This document shows positions 1 to 6,385 of a stretch of DNA of 14,728 nucleotides, in pieces. Both the position numbers and the translations under genes were made by a program. Below the pieces are notes generated by a model. The model ran no database searches, was not told where the DNA came from, and saw only the letters and a program-made list of their open reading frames with translations. Location of the stretch: NCBI GenBank assembly GCA_051251725.1, contig JBPOFN010000068.1:1-14728 (forward strand). Direction: 5' to 3'. The stretch comes from JALZUE01 sp051251725 (GTDB taxonomy: Bacteria > Pseudomonadota > Gammaproteobacteria > Enterobacterales > Alteromonadaceae). Each line of letters begins with the position of its first letter. The stretch's first letter is position 1.

Positions 1-63
1 TTTTTGCACTGCATCCATGCTTAAAGCACGAATTGCGTTAGCGCGATCTTGACGTGACGCCAT
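1..63 (-). CDS. tkt: Transketolase, N-terminal fragment (cut by window edge)
   Basis: The reverse strand from the ATG at 63-61 encodes 21 residues, MASRQDRANAIRALSMDAVQ followed by K, and then leaves the window. This matches the very conserved transketolase N-terminus (RxxLANAIRALSMDAVQKA in enterobacterial TktA). Transketolase is a cytosolic thiamine-diphosphate enzyme that moves two-carbon units between sugar phosphates in the non-oxidative pentose phosphate pathway. A good ribosome binding site (AGGAG, read on the minus strand about 6 bases upstream of the ATG) fixes the start. The identification rests on only 21 residues, but they are distinctive. The gene is divergent from the small peptide gene at 416 and has its own upstream regulatory region with an FNR-type box. 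Confidence 0.88.
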   Translation of the reverse strand, partial: MASRQDRANAIRALSMDAVQK

Positions 64-136
64 AACTTCTCCTGAATTGTCTTGATTAATCTTTAGAATT
101 GCGCAGTATTCTCGCTTAGAGTCGCGTTAACTGCAA

Positions 137-179
137 ATAATATTCACTAATTCCGATGTCTTTTTGATATTTATCAAAA
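137..179 (-). promoter_or_regulatory. FNR/CRP-family box with class II promoter geometry upstream of transketolase
   Basis: Positions 164-177 read TTGATATTTATCAA, an exact match to the FNR consensus TTGAT-N4-ATCAA. The symmetry extends to 8-bp perfect arms (TTTTGATA and TATCAAAA, 162-179). On the minus strand a TATTAT hexamer lies at 142-137, a 5/6 match to the sigma-70 -10 element. It would place transcription start near 130, with the box centred about 40-41 bases upstream. That is the classic spacing for an FNR-activated (class II) promoter. The 5' leader to the tkt ATG would be about 67 bases. A competing reading, TTGAAC at 196-191 with TAAATA at 173-168, would put the box over a -10 and suggest repression. 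The site is seen; the regulator is inferred. Confidence 0.55.
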
Positions 180-220
180 TTGAAGTCATCGTTCAATAAA
201 AGGCGAGCATAATAACATTG

Positions 221-236
221 GTGTTAGCGCTAACAC
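221..236. promoter_or_regulatory. LacI/GalR-type operator-like 16-bp palindrome
   Basis: GTGTTAGCGCTAACAC is a perfect 16-bp palindrome with a central CG step, the typical shape of operators bound by LacI/GalR-family sugar-responsive repressors. It lies between transketolase and the small peptide gene, about 40 bp beyond the FNR-type box. Which gene it controls and which regulator binds are unknown. No LacI-family gene is present in the window. Confidence 0.4.
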
Positions 237-331
237 AAGTTTAACTTTTATTACTTATCGCGGGAATTCGCTAAGTAATCGGTTATTTTACTCTTTATTT
301 GAACAAAATCATTTTTTTCCGGTCATACCTA

Positions 332-360
332 TTGTTAATAAATTTTATTTCGTTTACATT
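332..360 (+). promoter_or_regulatory. Candidate sigma-70 promoter for the small peptide gene
   Basis: TTGTTA (332-337) and TACATT (355-360) are separated by exactly 17 bases, each matching 4 of 6 consensus positions. Transcription would start near 367 and leave a leader of about 50 bases before the ATG at 416. The surrounding DNA is AT-rich, so chance matches are possible. Confidence 0.35.
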
Positions 361-415
361 CAACGTGCTGTATTCAAAGAAGAATAACAACAGTTGATTT
401 AACAAGGCCATGATT

Positions 416-550
416 ATGAAACGTTCATCATCACGGGGCTTTAAATTAACCAAAGTAATTTTTGCGGTAATTATTTTGGCAGTTTCTGCAGTGATGAGTA
501 ATTCACCTATTGCAGATGACAGGGAAGTGCAAACTGAACAATCAAAATGA
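416..550 (+). CDS. Small hypothetical membrane or secreted peptide (44 aa)
   Basis: This short frame encodes MKRSSSRGFKLTKVIFAVII and continues with LAVSAVMSNS and a polar, acidic tail ending in EQSK. A basic N-terminus, one hydrophobic stretch (about residues 12-27) and a short charged tail suggest a single-pass inner-membrane peptide or a signal-peptide-bearing secreted one. An in-frame ATG six bases earlier (410) is possible, but the AAGG at 404-407 sits 8 bases from the 416 ATG and only 2 from the other, so 416 is preferred. The frame has a promoter candidate upstream and a strong terminator 31 bases downstream, so it looks like a self-contained transcription unit. I do not recognise the family. 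A non-coding small RNA in the same interval is an alternative. Confidence 0.5.
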   Translation: MKRSSSRGFKLTKVIFAVIILAVSAVMSNSPIADDREVQTEQSK

Positions 551-580
551 GTTGGTTTTAGTTTATACCCTAGATTATCG

Positions 581-606
581 AAACCCTGCGTCAGCAGGGT
601 TTTTTT
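581..606 (+). terminator. Rho-independent terminator after the small peptide gene
   Basis: ACCCTGC (583-589), a GTCA loop and GCAGGGT (594-600) form a perfect 7-bp GC-rich stem. Flanking AA and TT add two more pairs, and the stem runs directly into six further T residues. It is the strongest intrinsic terminator in the window and lies 31 bases after the small-peptide stop codon. Confidence 0.9.
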
Positions 607-693
607 GTCGCTAATTTCCCTGTCTTAATCATTGCATTTTTTTACATATCAGTAACACTAGCCGTAAGCTTAAATGGTTTATCAAGGATAACT

Positions 694-1584
694 ATGTTCC
701 AAGAATCGCTTTCAACAGCACAAGAAACCTCAGGTGTTAATTTATCACCACAAAATTTACTTAAAAATGAAATCGATCAGGTCAGTTATTTTTATAACTT
801 AATTGTCGAATTTTTTGCTAATTACACTTTTCAGTTAATTGGCGCCTTTATCATCTTCATTATTGGTTTTATGTTCGCAGGCAAAATTGCGAATGTGGTA
901 TTACGCCTTTGTGAACGAAATAAATTAGATATTACCCTAAGCCGCTTTTTAGCTAATACCAGTAAAATGTTTATTGTGGTGATGATAACCGTTGTTGCTT
1001 TAGGTAAATTAGGCATCAGCGTTACGCCATTTATTGCAGCTATTGGTGCTATTTCTTTAGGTGCTGGTTTAGCATTACAAGGCTTGTTGGCAAACTACGC
1101 TGCTGGTTTTAATATTATTCTAATTCGCCCCTTTGTGGTTGGCGATACCATCACAGTGCGCGGTGTTACCGGAGTGGTGAAAGAAGTATTACTCGCTTAC
1201 ACAATTATTAATGATGAAGATGATGTGCAAATAACGATTCCAAATAAACATATCGTTGGTGAGATTTTACATAACTCGAGAAATAATTCGTTATTGGAGC
1301 TTAATGTGGGTATTTCATATGATCATAACCCATTAGAAGCAATAGAGTTATTAACTGATGTTATTGAAGCGCTTGATATCAAAGCGTCAGAAAAAAAGAG
1401 TCAAATAGGCATTGGCGAATTTGCCGATAGTGCGATTAATATTGAAATACGGTTATGGACGCCAACTATTGGTTTATATGCCTCGAAACATAAAGCTTAT
1501 AAAGCGATATATTTAGCATTAGATAAAGCTAATATCAAAATTCCATATCCACAACGCGATGTGCATCTTATTCAAAAAGACTAA
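694..1584 (+). CDS. mscS: Small-conductance mechanosensitive channel (MscS family)
   Basis: This 296-residue inner-membrane protein is a compact MscS-type channel that opens under membrane tension and releases solutes during hypo-osmotic shock. Three hydrophobic segments lie at about residues 44-66, 91-108 and 113-145. The third carries the pore-lining Gly/Ala pattern GAGLALQGLLANYAAG (123-138), closely resembling the TM3 of E. coli MscS. A soluble beta domain follows (PFVVGDTI near 146-153, TIPNK near 181-185), and the C-terminal domain ends with the family's IPYPQRDVHL. Length is close to E. coli MscS (286). The start is supported by AAGGA seven bases upstream of the ATG. The gene is convergent with the urease cluster, ends before a shared terminator, and shows no functional link to urea use. 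Confidence 0.93.
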   Translation: MFQESLSTAQETSGVNLSPQNLLKNEIDQVSYFYNLIVEFFANYTFQLIGAFIIFIIGFMFAGKIANVVLRLCERNKLDITLSRFLANTSKMFIVVMITVVALGKLGISVTPFIAAIGAISLGAGLALQGLLANYAAGFNIILIRPFVVGDTITVRGVTGVVKEVLLAYTIINDEDDVQITIPNKHIVGEILHNSRNNSLLELNVGISYDHNPLEAIELLTDVIEALDIKASEKKSQIGIGEFADSAINIEIRLWTPTIGLYASKHKAYKAIYLALDKANIKIPYPQRDVHLIQKD

Positions 1585-1622
1585 AACTAGAGCTAGCATT
1601 AGACTGGTTTGATTTTAAAGAT

Positions 1623-1651
1623 AAAAGCCTAACAGATTGTTAGGCTTTTTT
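1623..1651. terminator. Bidirectional terminator between mscS and the urea/urease cluster
   Basis: AAAAGCCTAAC (1623-1633) and GTTAGGCTTTT (1639-1649) form an 11-bp perfect stem with a 5-base loop. On the plus strand the stem ends in a run of eight T residues (1646-1653), ending mscS. On the minus strand the complementary A-run gives TTTTAT, ending the urease transcript just beyond the small ORF at 1661. Confidence 0.88.
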
Positions 1652-1660
1652 TTATCGGCT

Positions 1661-1852
1661 TTATTTACTTGCTTGCGCCTTGGCTTTTTTACTTTTAAAC
1701 CAGCGATAAGCTTTTACCGCTACGGCTGCGAAAATTGTCCAAAACATCACATGATAAACGGTGTGGACAATGCCTTCACCTAAAGCATGGTCAGTATGGG
1801 CGAATGCTTGGCTGGTAAAAATTAACGTCAATAATAAAGTTAAAAATTTCAT
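1661..1852 (-). CDS. Small His-bearing membrane peptide at the end of the urease cluster (63 aa)
   Basis: This hypothetical protein has a clear signal-peptide-like start (MKFLTLLLTLIFTSQAFA, probable cleavage after residue 18), a short mature N-terminus beginning HTDHALGEG, one transmembrane segment (about residues 29-48) and a lysine-rich cytoplasmic tail. Histidines at 19, 22, 30 and 34 lie in or near the periplasmic face. The ribosome binding site is strong (AAAGGAAA about 5 bases from the ATG). It follows ureG by 63 bases and precedes the shared terminator, so it is almost certainly the last gene of the urease transcript. The HxxH after a signal peptide and the position beside urease recall UreJ/HupE nickel permeases. 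Those have many membrane helices, however, so this is not one. A role in nickel handling or urea passage is inference only. Confidence 0.72.
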   Translation of the reverse strand: MKFLTLLLTLIFTSQAFAHTDHALGEGIVHTVYHVMFWTIFAAVAVKAYRWFKSKKAKAQASK

Positions 1853-1915
1853 CTGCTTTCCTTTAAAAATATTAAGTGGTTATCTGCTTGAATACTGAGG
1901 TCATCTTTAATCTTA

Positions 1916-2530
1916 TTAAACGATTAACATGCCTTCTGATTCAATAAATTTAATAATCTCGGCTAAGCCTTGTTTGGTTTTCATATTACTGAAAATAAAA
2001 GGTTTGTCGCCGCGCATTTTTTTAGTGTCTCGGTCCATCACTTCCAGTGAAGCGCCAACTAAATCCGCAACATCTATTTTATTAATAATTAATAAGTCAG
2101 ATTTTGTGATCCCTGGTCCACCTTTGCGTGGGATTTTATCGCCCGCTGAAACATCAATCACATAAAGCGTTAAATCAGATAGCTCAGGGCTGAAGGTTGC
2201 ACTGAGGTTATCACCACCACTTTCTACTAAGACAAAATCTAAATCAGGGTGTTTCTCTTGTAGCTCGTCAATAGCAGCAAGATTCATTGATGCATCTTCA
2301 CGAATTGCGGTATGCGGACAACCACCGGTTTCAACGCCCATAATTCGGTCGGGGGCTAACGCGTCATTTTTTGTTAAAAACTCGGCATCCTCGCGGGTAT
2401 AAATATCGTTTGTGACCACGGCCATACTGTACTTATCACGCAAGGTTAAACAAAGCTGACGAAGTAGGGCGGTTTTCCCTGAGCCTACTGGTCCACCAAC
2501 GCCAATGCGTAAAATTTGTTTCTTTTTCAT
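1916..2530 (-). CDS. ureG: Urease accessory GTPase UreG
   Basis: UreG is the cytosolic SIMIBI-class GTPase that, with UreF and UreD, carries nickel to apo-urease and couples GTP hydrolysis to metallocentre assembly. The 204-residue product has the P-loop GPVGSGKT (13-20), the nickel-binding CPH motif (71-73) preceded by VETGG, the ESGGDN segment (103-108) and the guanine-specificity motif NKID (150-153). Length is typical (about 200-210). There is no His-rich N-terminal extension as seen in some homologues, so nickel storage here falls to UreE's tail. The gene follows ureF by 29 bases. Its own ribosome binding site is weak, suggesting translation coupled to ureF. Confidence 0.97.
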   Translation of the reverse strand: MKKKQILRIGVGGPVGSGKTALLRQLCLTLRDKYSMAVVTNDIYTREDAEFLTKNDALAPDRIMGVETGGCPHTAIREDASMNLAAIDELQEKHPDLDFVLVESGGDNLSATFSPELSDLTLYVIDVSAGDKIPRKGGPGITKSDLLIINKIDVADLVGASLEVMDRDTKKMRGDKPFIFSNMKTKQGLAEIIKFIESEGMLIV

Positions 2531-2559
2531 AGGATAAAATTCTCTTATCAGTTTTGTAT

Positions 2560-3318
2560 TTATGAACGAAATAATCGTGAATATTGTGTTTCATGCCAAG
2601 CACTTGCCATAGCAAGGTGCGGTAAACTTGCGCCAATTTCGTGATCAGCAATATTATTTGCTGTGCTTAAAGGCTCGGTTATGTCGGCAGTTAAATTAAA
2701 TAATAAGTTTTGTGCTTGGGTTTGCCCTAATGGCACCAGTTTGGTTGCGGCGGCCACTTGATTGTCAATGTAGGTCCAGCAGTATCCACTTTGCGCTGAA
2801 GCTAAATCTAATTCAAATAACACGGCAGCAAGAGCAAATGCACTAACAAAACTAATTTCTGTCAGTGAGGTGATAGCTTGATAAGGTTCACAGTCAATGG
2901 CCGTTAAATTTTTTAATAATCGGATCAGCGCTTTTCCCATGGCTAAATCGGCAAGCTGTAATTCATAACTTTCGCGGCAAGCAATAATATGCTGATTCCA
3001 ATATTCGGCTTTATCAAGGTCGTTAGTCGCAAGCGCCTGATAGCTGCGTTTTAAAATAGCGAGATCAGTTTGTGCTATTGATTGTGATAAATTTAGCTGG
3101 ATCCAACTTGCGGTATCAGCCTGCGATTTAATCCAGCCAGCTTCAATTGCATATTCCAAACCTTGTGAAAATGAAAAGCCGCCGACCGGTAGGTTAGCAC
3201 TGCACAGCTGCAATAAACGATTGAGCTTGATCGCATGTTCAGGCGTACTTAATGGTTCGCTAGCTTTATCACTAGTATTGTTACTGGTGGCTAAGTTAAC
3301 GTTTGAATTAGTGCTCAT
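2560..3318 (-). CDS. ureF: Urease accessory protein UreF
   Basis: UreF bridges UreD-bound urease and UreG and helps gate nickel delivery. The family core begins with LCSANLPVGGFSFSQGLE (about residues 38-55) and the protein ends with the diagnostic HETQYSRLFRS. The open frame extends back to 3426, but the extra 36 codons lie inside ureE and look unlike UreF. The ATG at 3318-3316 is therefore chosen, giving 252 residues and an 11-base overlap with the ureE stop. No good Shine-Dalgarno sequence precedes it, so translation probably restarts from terminating ureE ribosomes. The first ~25 residues are a Ser/Asn/Thr-rich low-complexity tail, making the protein slightly longer than usual (about 225-235). 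An internal start is possible but no better candidate is visible. Confidence 0.95.
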   Translation of the reverse strand: MSTNSNVNLATSNNTSDKASEPLSTPEHAIKLNRLLQLCSANLPVGGFSFSQGLEYAIEAGWIKSQADTASWIQLNLSQSIAQTDLAILKRSYQALATNDLDKAEYWNQHIIACRESYELQLADLAMGKALIRLLKNLTAIDCEPYQAITSLTEISFVSAFALAAVLFELDLASAQSGYCWTYIDNQVAAATKLVPLGQTQAQNLLFNLTADITEPLSTANNIADHEIGASLPHLAMASAWHETQYSRLFRS

Positions 3319-3766
3319 GGCTATGACTGTGGCCGTGACCTTTTCCACCGTAGGCTCCGTTTTCAGGTTCAAATATTGCCGGGCTGCTATCAATGGATAA
3401 ACCATATTTTTGACATAATTCATCAAGCACGTGATCGGGTTTATAACGCAGCCATAATTCGCCCACTTGTAAAACCGTATGGCGGTTGCCTAGGTGATAG
3501 CAAATTTTAGCAAAGGTCTGCCAATCAGTCGCAATTGCGGTTGAAACTGGCTCAGCTTGGCCTTTAATTTCAATTAATTTGCCGCATTCTGTTTTTAACA
3601 CTTCACCGACTAAGAGTGGGTGGCCGCGCGCCATAAAAATTCCAATGTCTAATCCGCCATCAGTTTTTCCTTTAATACGCGCTTTTTTACGCGTGTCTTG
3701 ATCTATGGTGATGGCATCAGTTATTTCATCGTGAGTATGATCAAGGCGTTCGTATGCTTGTAACAT
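3308..3766 (-). CDS. ureE: Urease nickel metallochaperone UreE
   Basis: UreE is a dimeric cytosolic nickel chaperone that donates Ni(II) to the UreG-UreF-UreD complex. The 152-residue protein keeps the interface nickel ligand His96 (GNRH) and the peripheral ligands His91 and His112 at the same numbers as in Klebsiella UreE. It ends in a short His-rich tail GHGHSHSHEH, with five histidines in the last ten residues, giving extra nickel-binding capacity. The ATG at 3766-3764 has an AGGA about 7 bases upstream. The gene is separated from ureC by about 230 bases of unusual AT-rich spacer but overlaps ureF by 11 bases. Confidence 0.97.
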   Translation of the reverse strand: MLQAYERLDHTHDEITDAITIDQDTRKKARIKGKTDGGLDIGIFMARGHPLLVGEVLKTECGKLIEIKGQAEPVSTAIATDWQTFAKICYHLGNRHTVLQVGELWLRYKPDHVLDELCQKYGLSIDSSPAIFEPENGAYGGKGHGHSHSHEH

Positions 3767-3996
3767 CTATTTTCCTACAATTTCTAATTTCTAAATTTCT
3801 AAATTTTAATCTTTAACTTTTGAATCTAGAACCTAGCATAAAAGGTAACTAGTTTGGCTTTAGACAAAACCGTCGATTTTTTAATATTAGGAACCTAGTT
3901 TTATATGTGACTAATATTAAAAACGATGACAATACCGCATGCACTCTCCTAACTAATACCCTTTGTGCAGCATAAAGTTCATCTAAGCAGCACAAA
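3767..3996 (-). promoter_or_regulatory. AT-rich structured spacer between ureC and ureE
   Basis: About 230 non-coding bases split the structural genes from the accessory genes. Immediately after the ureC stop, TTTGTGC (3962-3968) and GCACAAA (3990-3996) form a 7-bp stem, extendable to 10 bp with one mismatch. Further on, TTTTTAATATTAG (3878-3890) and CTAATATTAAAAA (3911-3923) form a perfect 13-bp stem around a 20-base loop. GAACCTAG occurs twice in direct orientation (3829-3836 and 3891-3898), and TTTCTAA is repeated three times in near-tandem (3781-3802). Neither hairpin is followed by a U-run on the minus strand, so they look more like mRNA processing, stabilising or partial-attenuation structures, or a degraded mobile mini-element, than a true terminator. 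No convincing ureE promoter was found. Confidence 0.5.
3878..3923. repeat. 13-bp perfect inverted repeat in the ureC-ureE spacer
   Basis: The arms TTTTTAATATTAG (3878-3890) and CTAATATTAAAAA (3911-3923) are exact reverse complements around a 20-base loop that contains one copy of GAACCTAG. The stem is entirely AT except for its innermost pair. It could be an mRNA hairpin or a remnant of a miniature inverted-repeat element. Confidence 0.75.
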
Positions 3997-5700
3997 TTAA
4001 AACAGGCAGTAGCGTTGTGCTAGTGGTAGTTCAGTAGCTGGCTCACAAGTTAACAATTCACCATTTGCTCTTACTTCATAAGTTTGCGCATCAACGGTAA
4101 TTTCAGGCTGCCAATCATTATGGATCATGTCATCTTTACCAATATTTCGGGTGTTTTTACAGATCCCAACCATACGGGTCATACCGATTTTTTCCGGTAC
4201 TCCTAAATCAATTGAAGCCTGCGACATAAAGGTCATACAGGTTTTAGCCGGCGCTTGACCATAACTGCCAAACATTGGGCGATAATAAACTGGCTGTGGT
4301 GTTGGAATTGACGCATTGGCATCCCCCATAGGCGCGGCGGCGATAAAACCTGACTTTAAAATCATCGCTGGTTTAATACCAAAAAATGCCGGTTTCCATA
4401 ACACGATATCGGCGAGTTTGCCCACTTCAATCGAGCCTACTTCATGACTTACACCGTGGCTGATTGCAGGGTTAATTGTGTATTTAGCAATATAACGTTT
4501 GATACGAAAGTTATCATTACGCTCAGTATCTGGTGCTAACGGGCCGCGTTGCTCTTTCATTTTGTGAGCGGTTTGCCAAGTTCGGGTGATCATTTCACCG
4601 ACACGTCCCATTGCTTGTGAGTCAGACGAAATCATACTGATCGCACCTAAGTCATGCATAATATCTTCAGCGGCAATACTTTCTTTGCGAATACGAGAGT
4701 CGGCAAAGGCAATATCTTCTGGAATCGATGGGTTTAAATGGTGGCAAACCATTAACATATCTAAATGTTCATCAATGGTATTTACTGTATAAGGTCTTGT
4801 TGGATTGGTTGATGACGGCAAAACATTGGGCTCGCCACAAGCGCGAATAATATCTGGTGAATGCCCGCCACCAGCACCTTCAGTATGATAAGTGTGAATA
4901 GTGCGGCCTTTAAACGCAGCCAGGGTATCTTCTAAAAATCCTGATTCATTTAAAGTGTCGGTATGAATCGCAATTTGCACATCGTATCGTTCGGCTACCG
5001 ACAAACAGTTATCAATGGCGGCAGGGGTTGTGCCCCAATCTTCATGCAGTTTTAATCCACACACTCCCGCTTCAATCTGTTCTTCCAGCGCGATCGGTAA
5101 ACTTGCGTTACCTTTGCCTAAAAAGCCAAAGTTCATTGGAAAGTCATTGGTGGCTTGCAACATTTTATGAATGTTCCAAGGACCCGGTGTACAAGTGGTC
5201 GCTTTGGTGCCTGTTGCAGGCCCTGTGCCGCCGCCGATCATAGTGGTAACACCAGACATCAGCGCTTCTTCAATTTGCTGTGGGCAAATAAAATGTATGT
5301 GGGCGTCAATACCACCGGCTGTTAAAATTTGTCCTTCACCGGCAAGTACTTCAGTGCCAGGGCCAATTTCAATATCAATATTGTCTTGAATATCAGGATT
5401 GCCCGCTTTACCTATAATGGCAATGCGGCCGTCTTTAATACCAACGTCGGCTTTAACTATGCCCCAGTGATCTAAAATTAGCGCATTGGTGATCACTAGA
5501 TCAACGGTTAAATGACAAGATGCTTGGCTTTGCCCCATGCCATCGCGAATAACTTTACCGCCTCCAAAGGTAACTTCTTCACCATATTCAGTAAAATCTT
5601 TTTCAACTTCTAGCCATAAGTTGGTATCGGCTAAGCGCACGCGATCACCAACCGTTGGCCCGAACATATGCGCGTATGAATGTTTATCAATACTAGCCAT
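3997..5700 (-). CDS. ureC: Urease alpha subunit UreC (catalytic)
   Basis: UreC carries the dinuclear nickel site that hydrolyses urea to ammonia and carbamate. The ATG at 5700-5698 gives 567 residues, the standard length, with AAGGAG 9 bases upstream. An upstream in-frame ATG at 5736 is rejected because it lies inside ureB. With this start, active-site residues fall at the classical numbers: His134 and His136 (DAHIHF), Lys217 to be carbamylated (GLKLHEDWG), His246, His272, Asp360 (SSDSQAMGR), and the flap residues Cys319 and His320 (MVCHH). All are intact, so the enzyme should be active. The subunit is separate from UreA and UreB, as in most bacteria. It starts one base after the ureB stop codon ends, indicating tight coupling. 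Confidence 0.99.
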   Translation of the reverse strand: MASIDKHSYAHMFGPTVGDRVRLADTNLWLEVEKDFTEYGEEVTFGGGKVIRDGMGQSQASCHLTVDLVITNALILDHWGIVKADVGIKDGRIAIIGKAGNPDIQDNIDIEIGPGTEVLAGEGQILTAGGIDAHIHFICPQQIEEALMSGVTTMIGGGTGPATGTKATTCTPGPWNIHKMLQATNDFPMNFGFLGKGNASLPIALEEQIEAGVCGLKLHEDWGTTPAAIDNCLSVAERYDVQIAIHTDTLNESGFLEDTLAAFKGRTIHTYHTEGAGGGHSPDIIRACGEPNVLPSSTNPTRPYTVNTIDEHLDMLMVCHHLNPSIPEDIAFADSRIRKESIAAEDIMHDLGAISMISSDSQAMGRVGEMITRTWQTAHKMKEQRGPLAPDTERNDNFRIKRYIAKYTINPAISHGVSHEVGSIEVGKLADIVLWKPAFFGIKPAMILKSGFIAAAPMGDANASIPTPQPVYYRPMFGSYGQAPAKTCMTFMSQASIDLGVPEKIGMTRMVGICKNTRNIGKDDMIHNDWQPEITVDAQTYEVRANGELLTCEPATELPLAQRYCLF

Positions 5701-5701
5701 G

Positions 5702-6007
5702 TTATAAATCTCCTTGTATTTGGGCTCTAAAGCCAAATACTTTACGTTTACCTTGATAGGCGATAAGCGTTACTTCGCGCTCTTGCCCTGGTTCGAAACG
5801 AATCGCGGTGCTTGATGTGATATCTAAACGGTAACCGCGCGTTTTTTCTCGATCGAAAGTAAGCGCAGAGTTTACTTCGTAAAAGTGGTAGTGAGAGCCA
5901 ACTTGAATTGGTCGGTCCCCTGAATTCGCCACCGTAACTTTTATTTGCTCGCGACCAACATTAAGTTCGCGCTCGCCGCTGTCGGTTTTTATTTCACCAG
6001 GGATCAT
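5702..6007 (-). CDS. ureB: Urease beta subunit UreB
   Basis: UreB is the small non-catalytic subunit of the (UreABC)3 urease. The 101-residue product starts with the conserved MIPGEI and contains the family motifs RPIQVGSHYHFYEVN (about 32-46), GYRLDI and a GKRKVFGF segment near the C-terminus. Length is typical of free-standing UreB. The gene lies 20 bases after ureA and its stop codon is one base before the ureC ATG. Its ribosome binding site is modest (AAGAGAT), consistent with operon coupling. Confidence 0.98.
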   Translation of the reverse strand: MIPGEIKTDSGERELNVGREQIKVTVANSGDRPIQVGSHYHFYEVNSALTFDREKTRGYRLDITSSTAIRFEPGQEREVTLIAYQGKRKVFGFRAQIQGDL

Positions 6008-6027
6008 AGCTTTATCTCTTAATGTGG

Positions 6028-6330
6028 TTAAACAATCGGGTTATGCACAGTCACTAGCTTAGTGCCGTCAGGAAAGGTCGCTTCTACTTGAACGTCTGAA
6101 ATAAGCTCAGCAATACCGTCCATTACTTGTTCACGCGTAAGTAGAGTGCGGCCATAATCCATTAATTCGGCCACGGTTCTACCGTCTCTGGCACCTTCGA
6201 TTATTTCCATCGAAATATAGGCCATGGCTTCAGGGTAATTGAGTTTTACCCCCCGCTTTAATCGGCGCTCGGCTAACAACGCCGCGGTAAATATCAGTAG
6301 TTTGTCTTTTTCTCTAGGTAATAAATCCAT
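6028..6330 (-). CDS. ureA: Urease gamma subunit UreA
   Basis: UreA is the 100-residue gamma subunit that packs against UreC in the urease trimer. It shows the family start MDLLPREKDKLLIF, the LNYPEAMAYI segment (about 30-39), EGARDGRTVAELM (about 46-58) and the terminal GTKLVTVHNPIV. The length equals that of Klebsiella UreA (100). It follows ureD by 55 bases and precedes ureB by 20. The upstream Shine-Dalgarno is a purine stretch (AGAGAAA) rather than a strong AGGAG. Confidence 0.98.
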   Translation of the reverse strand: MDLLPREKDKLLIFTAALLAERRLKRGVKLNYPEAMAYISMEIIEGARDGRTVAELMDYGRTLLTREQVMDGIAELISDVQVEATFPDGTKLVTVHNPIV

Positions 6331-6385
6331 AATTTTCTCTACTGTAAATTTTTATTAGGTAATGTAAGTTTTATTTTGCTTACTG

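Noticed and set aside
1661..1852. UreJ/HupE nickel permease
   Set aside because: It has only one transmembrane helix after the signal peptide, whereas UreJ/HupE proteins have about six or more and carry an HPxxGxDH motif that is not present here.
2436..2651. 71-residue minus-strand ORF across the ureF-ureG junction
   Set aside because: It is an out-of-frame shadow of ureF and ureG, both of which are certain.
3319..3426. Extension of ureF to the upstream ATG at 3426
   Set aside because: The added 36 codons lie wholly inside ureE and show no UreF similarity. The ATG at 3318 gives a normal-length protein.
5701..5736. Extension of ureC to an ATG at 5736
   Set aside because: It overlaps ureB. 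The ATG at 5700 has AAGGAG at good spacing and restores the canonical active-site numbering.
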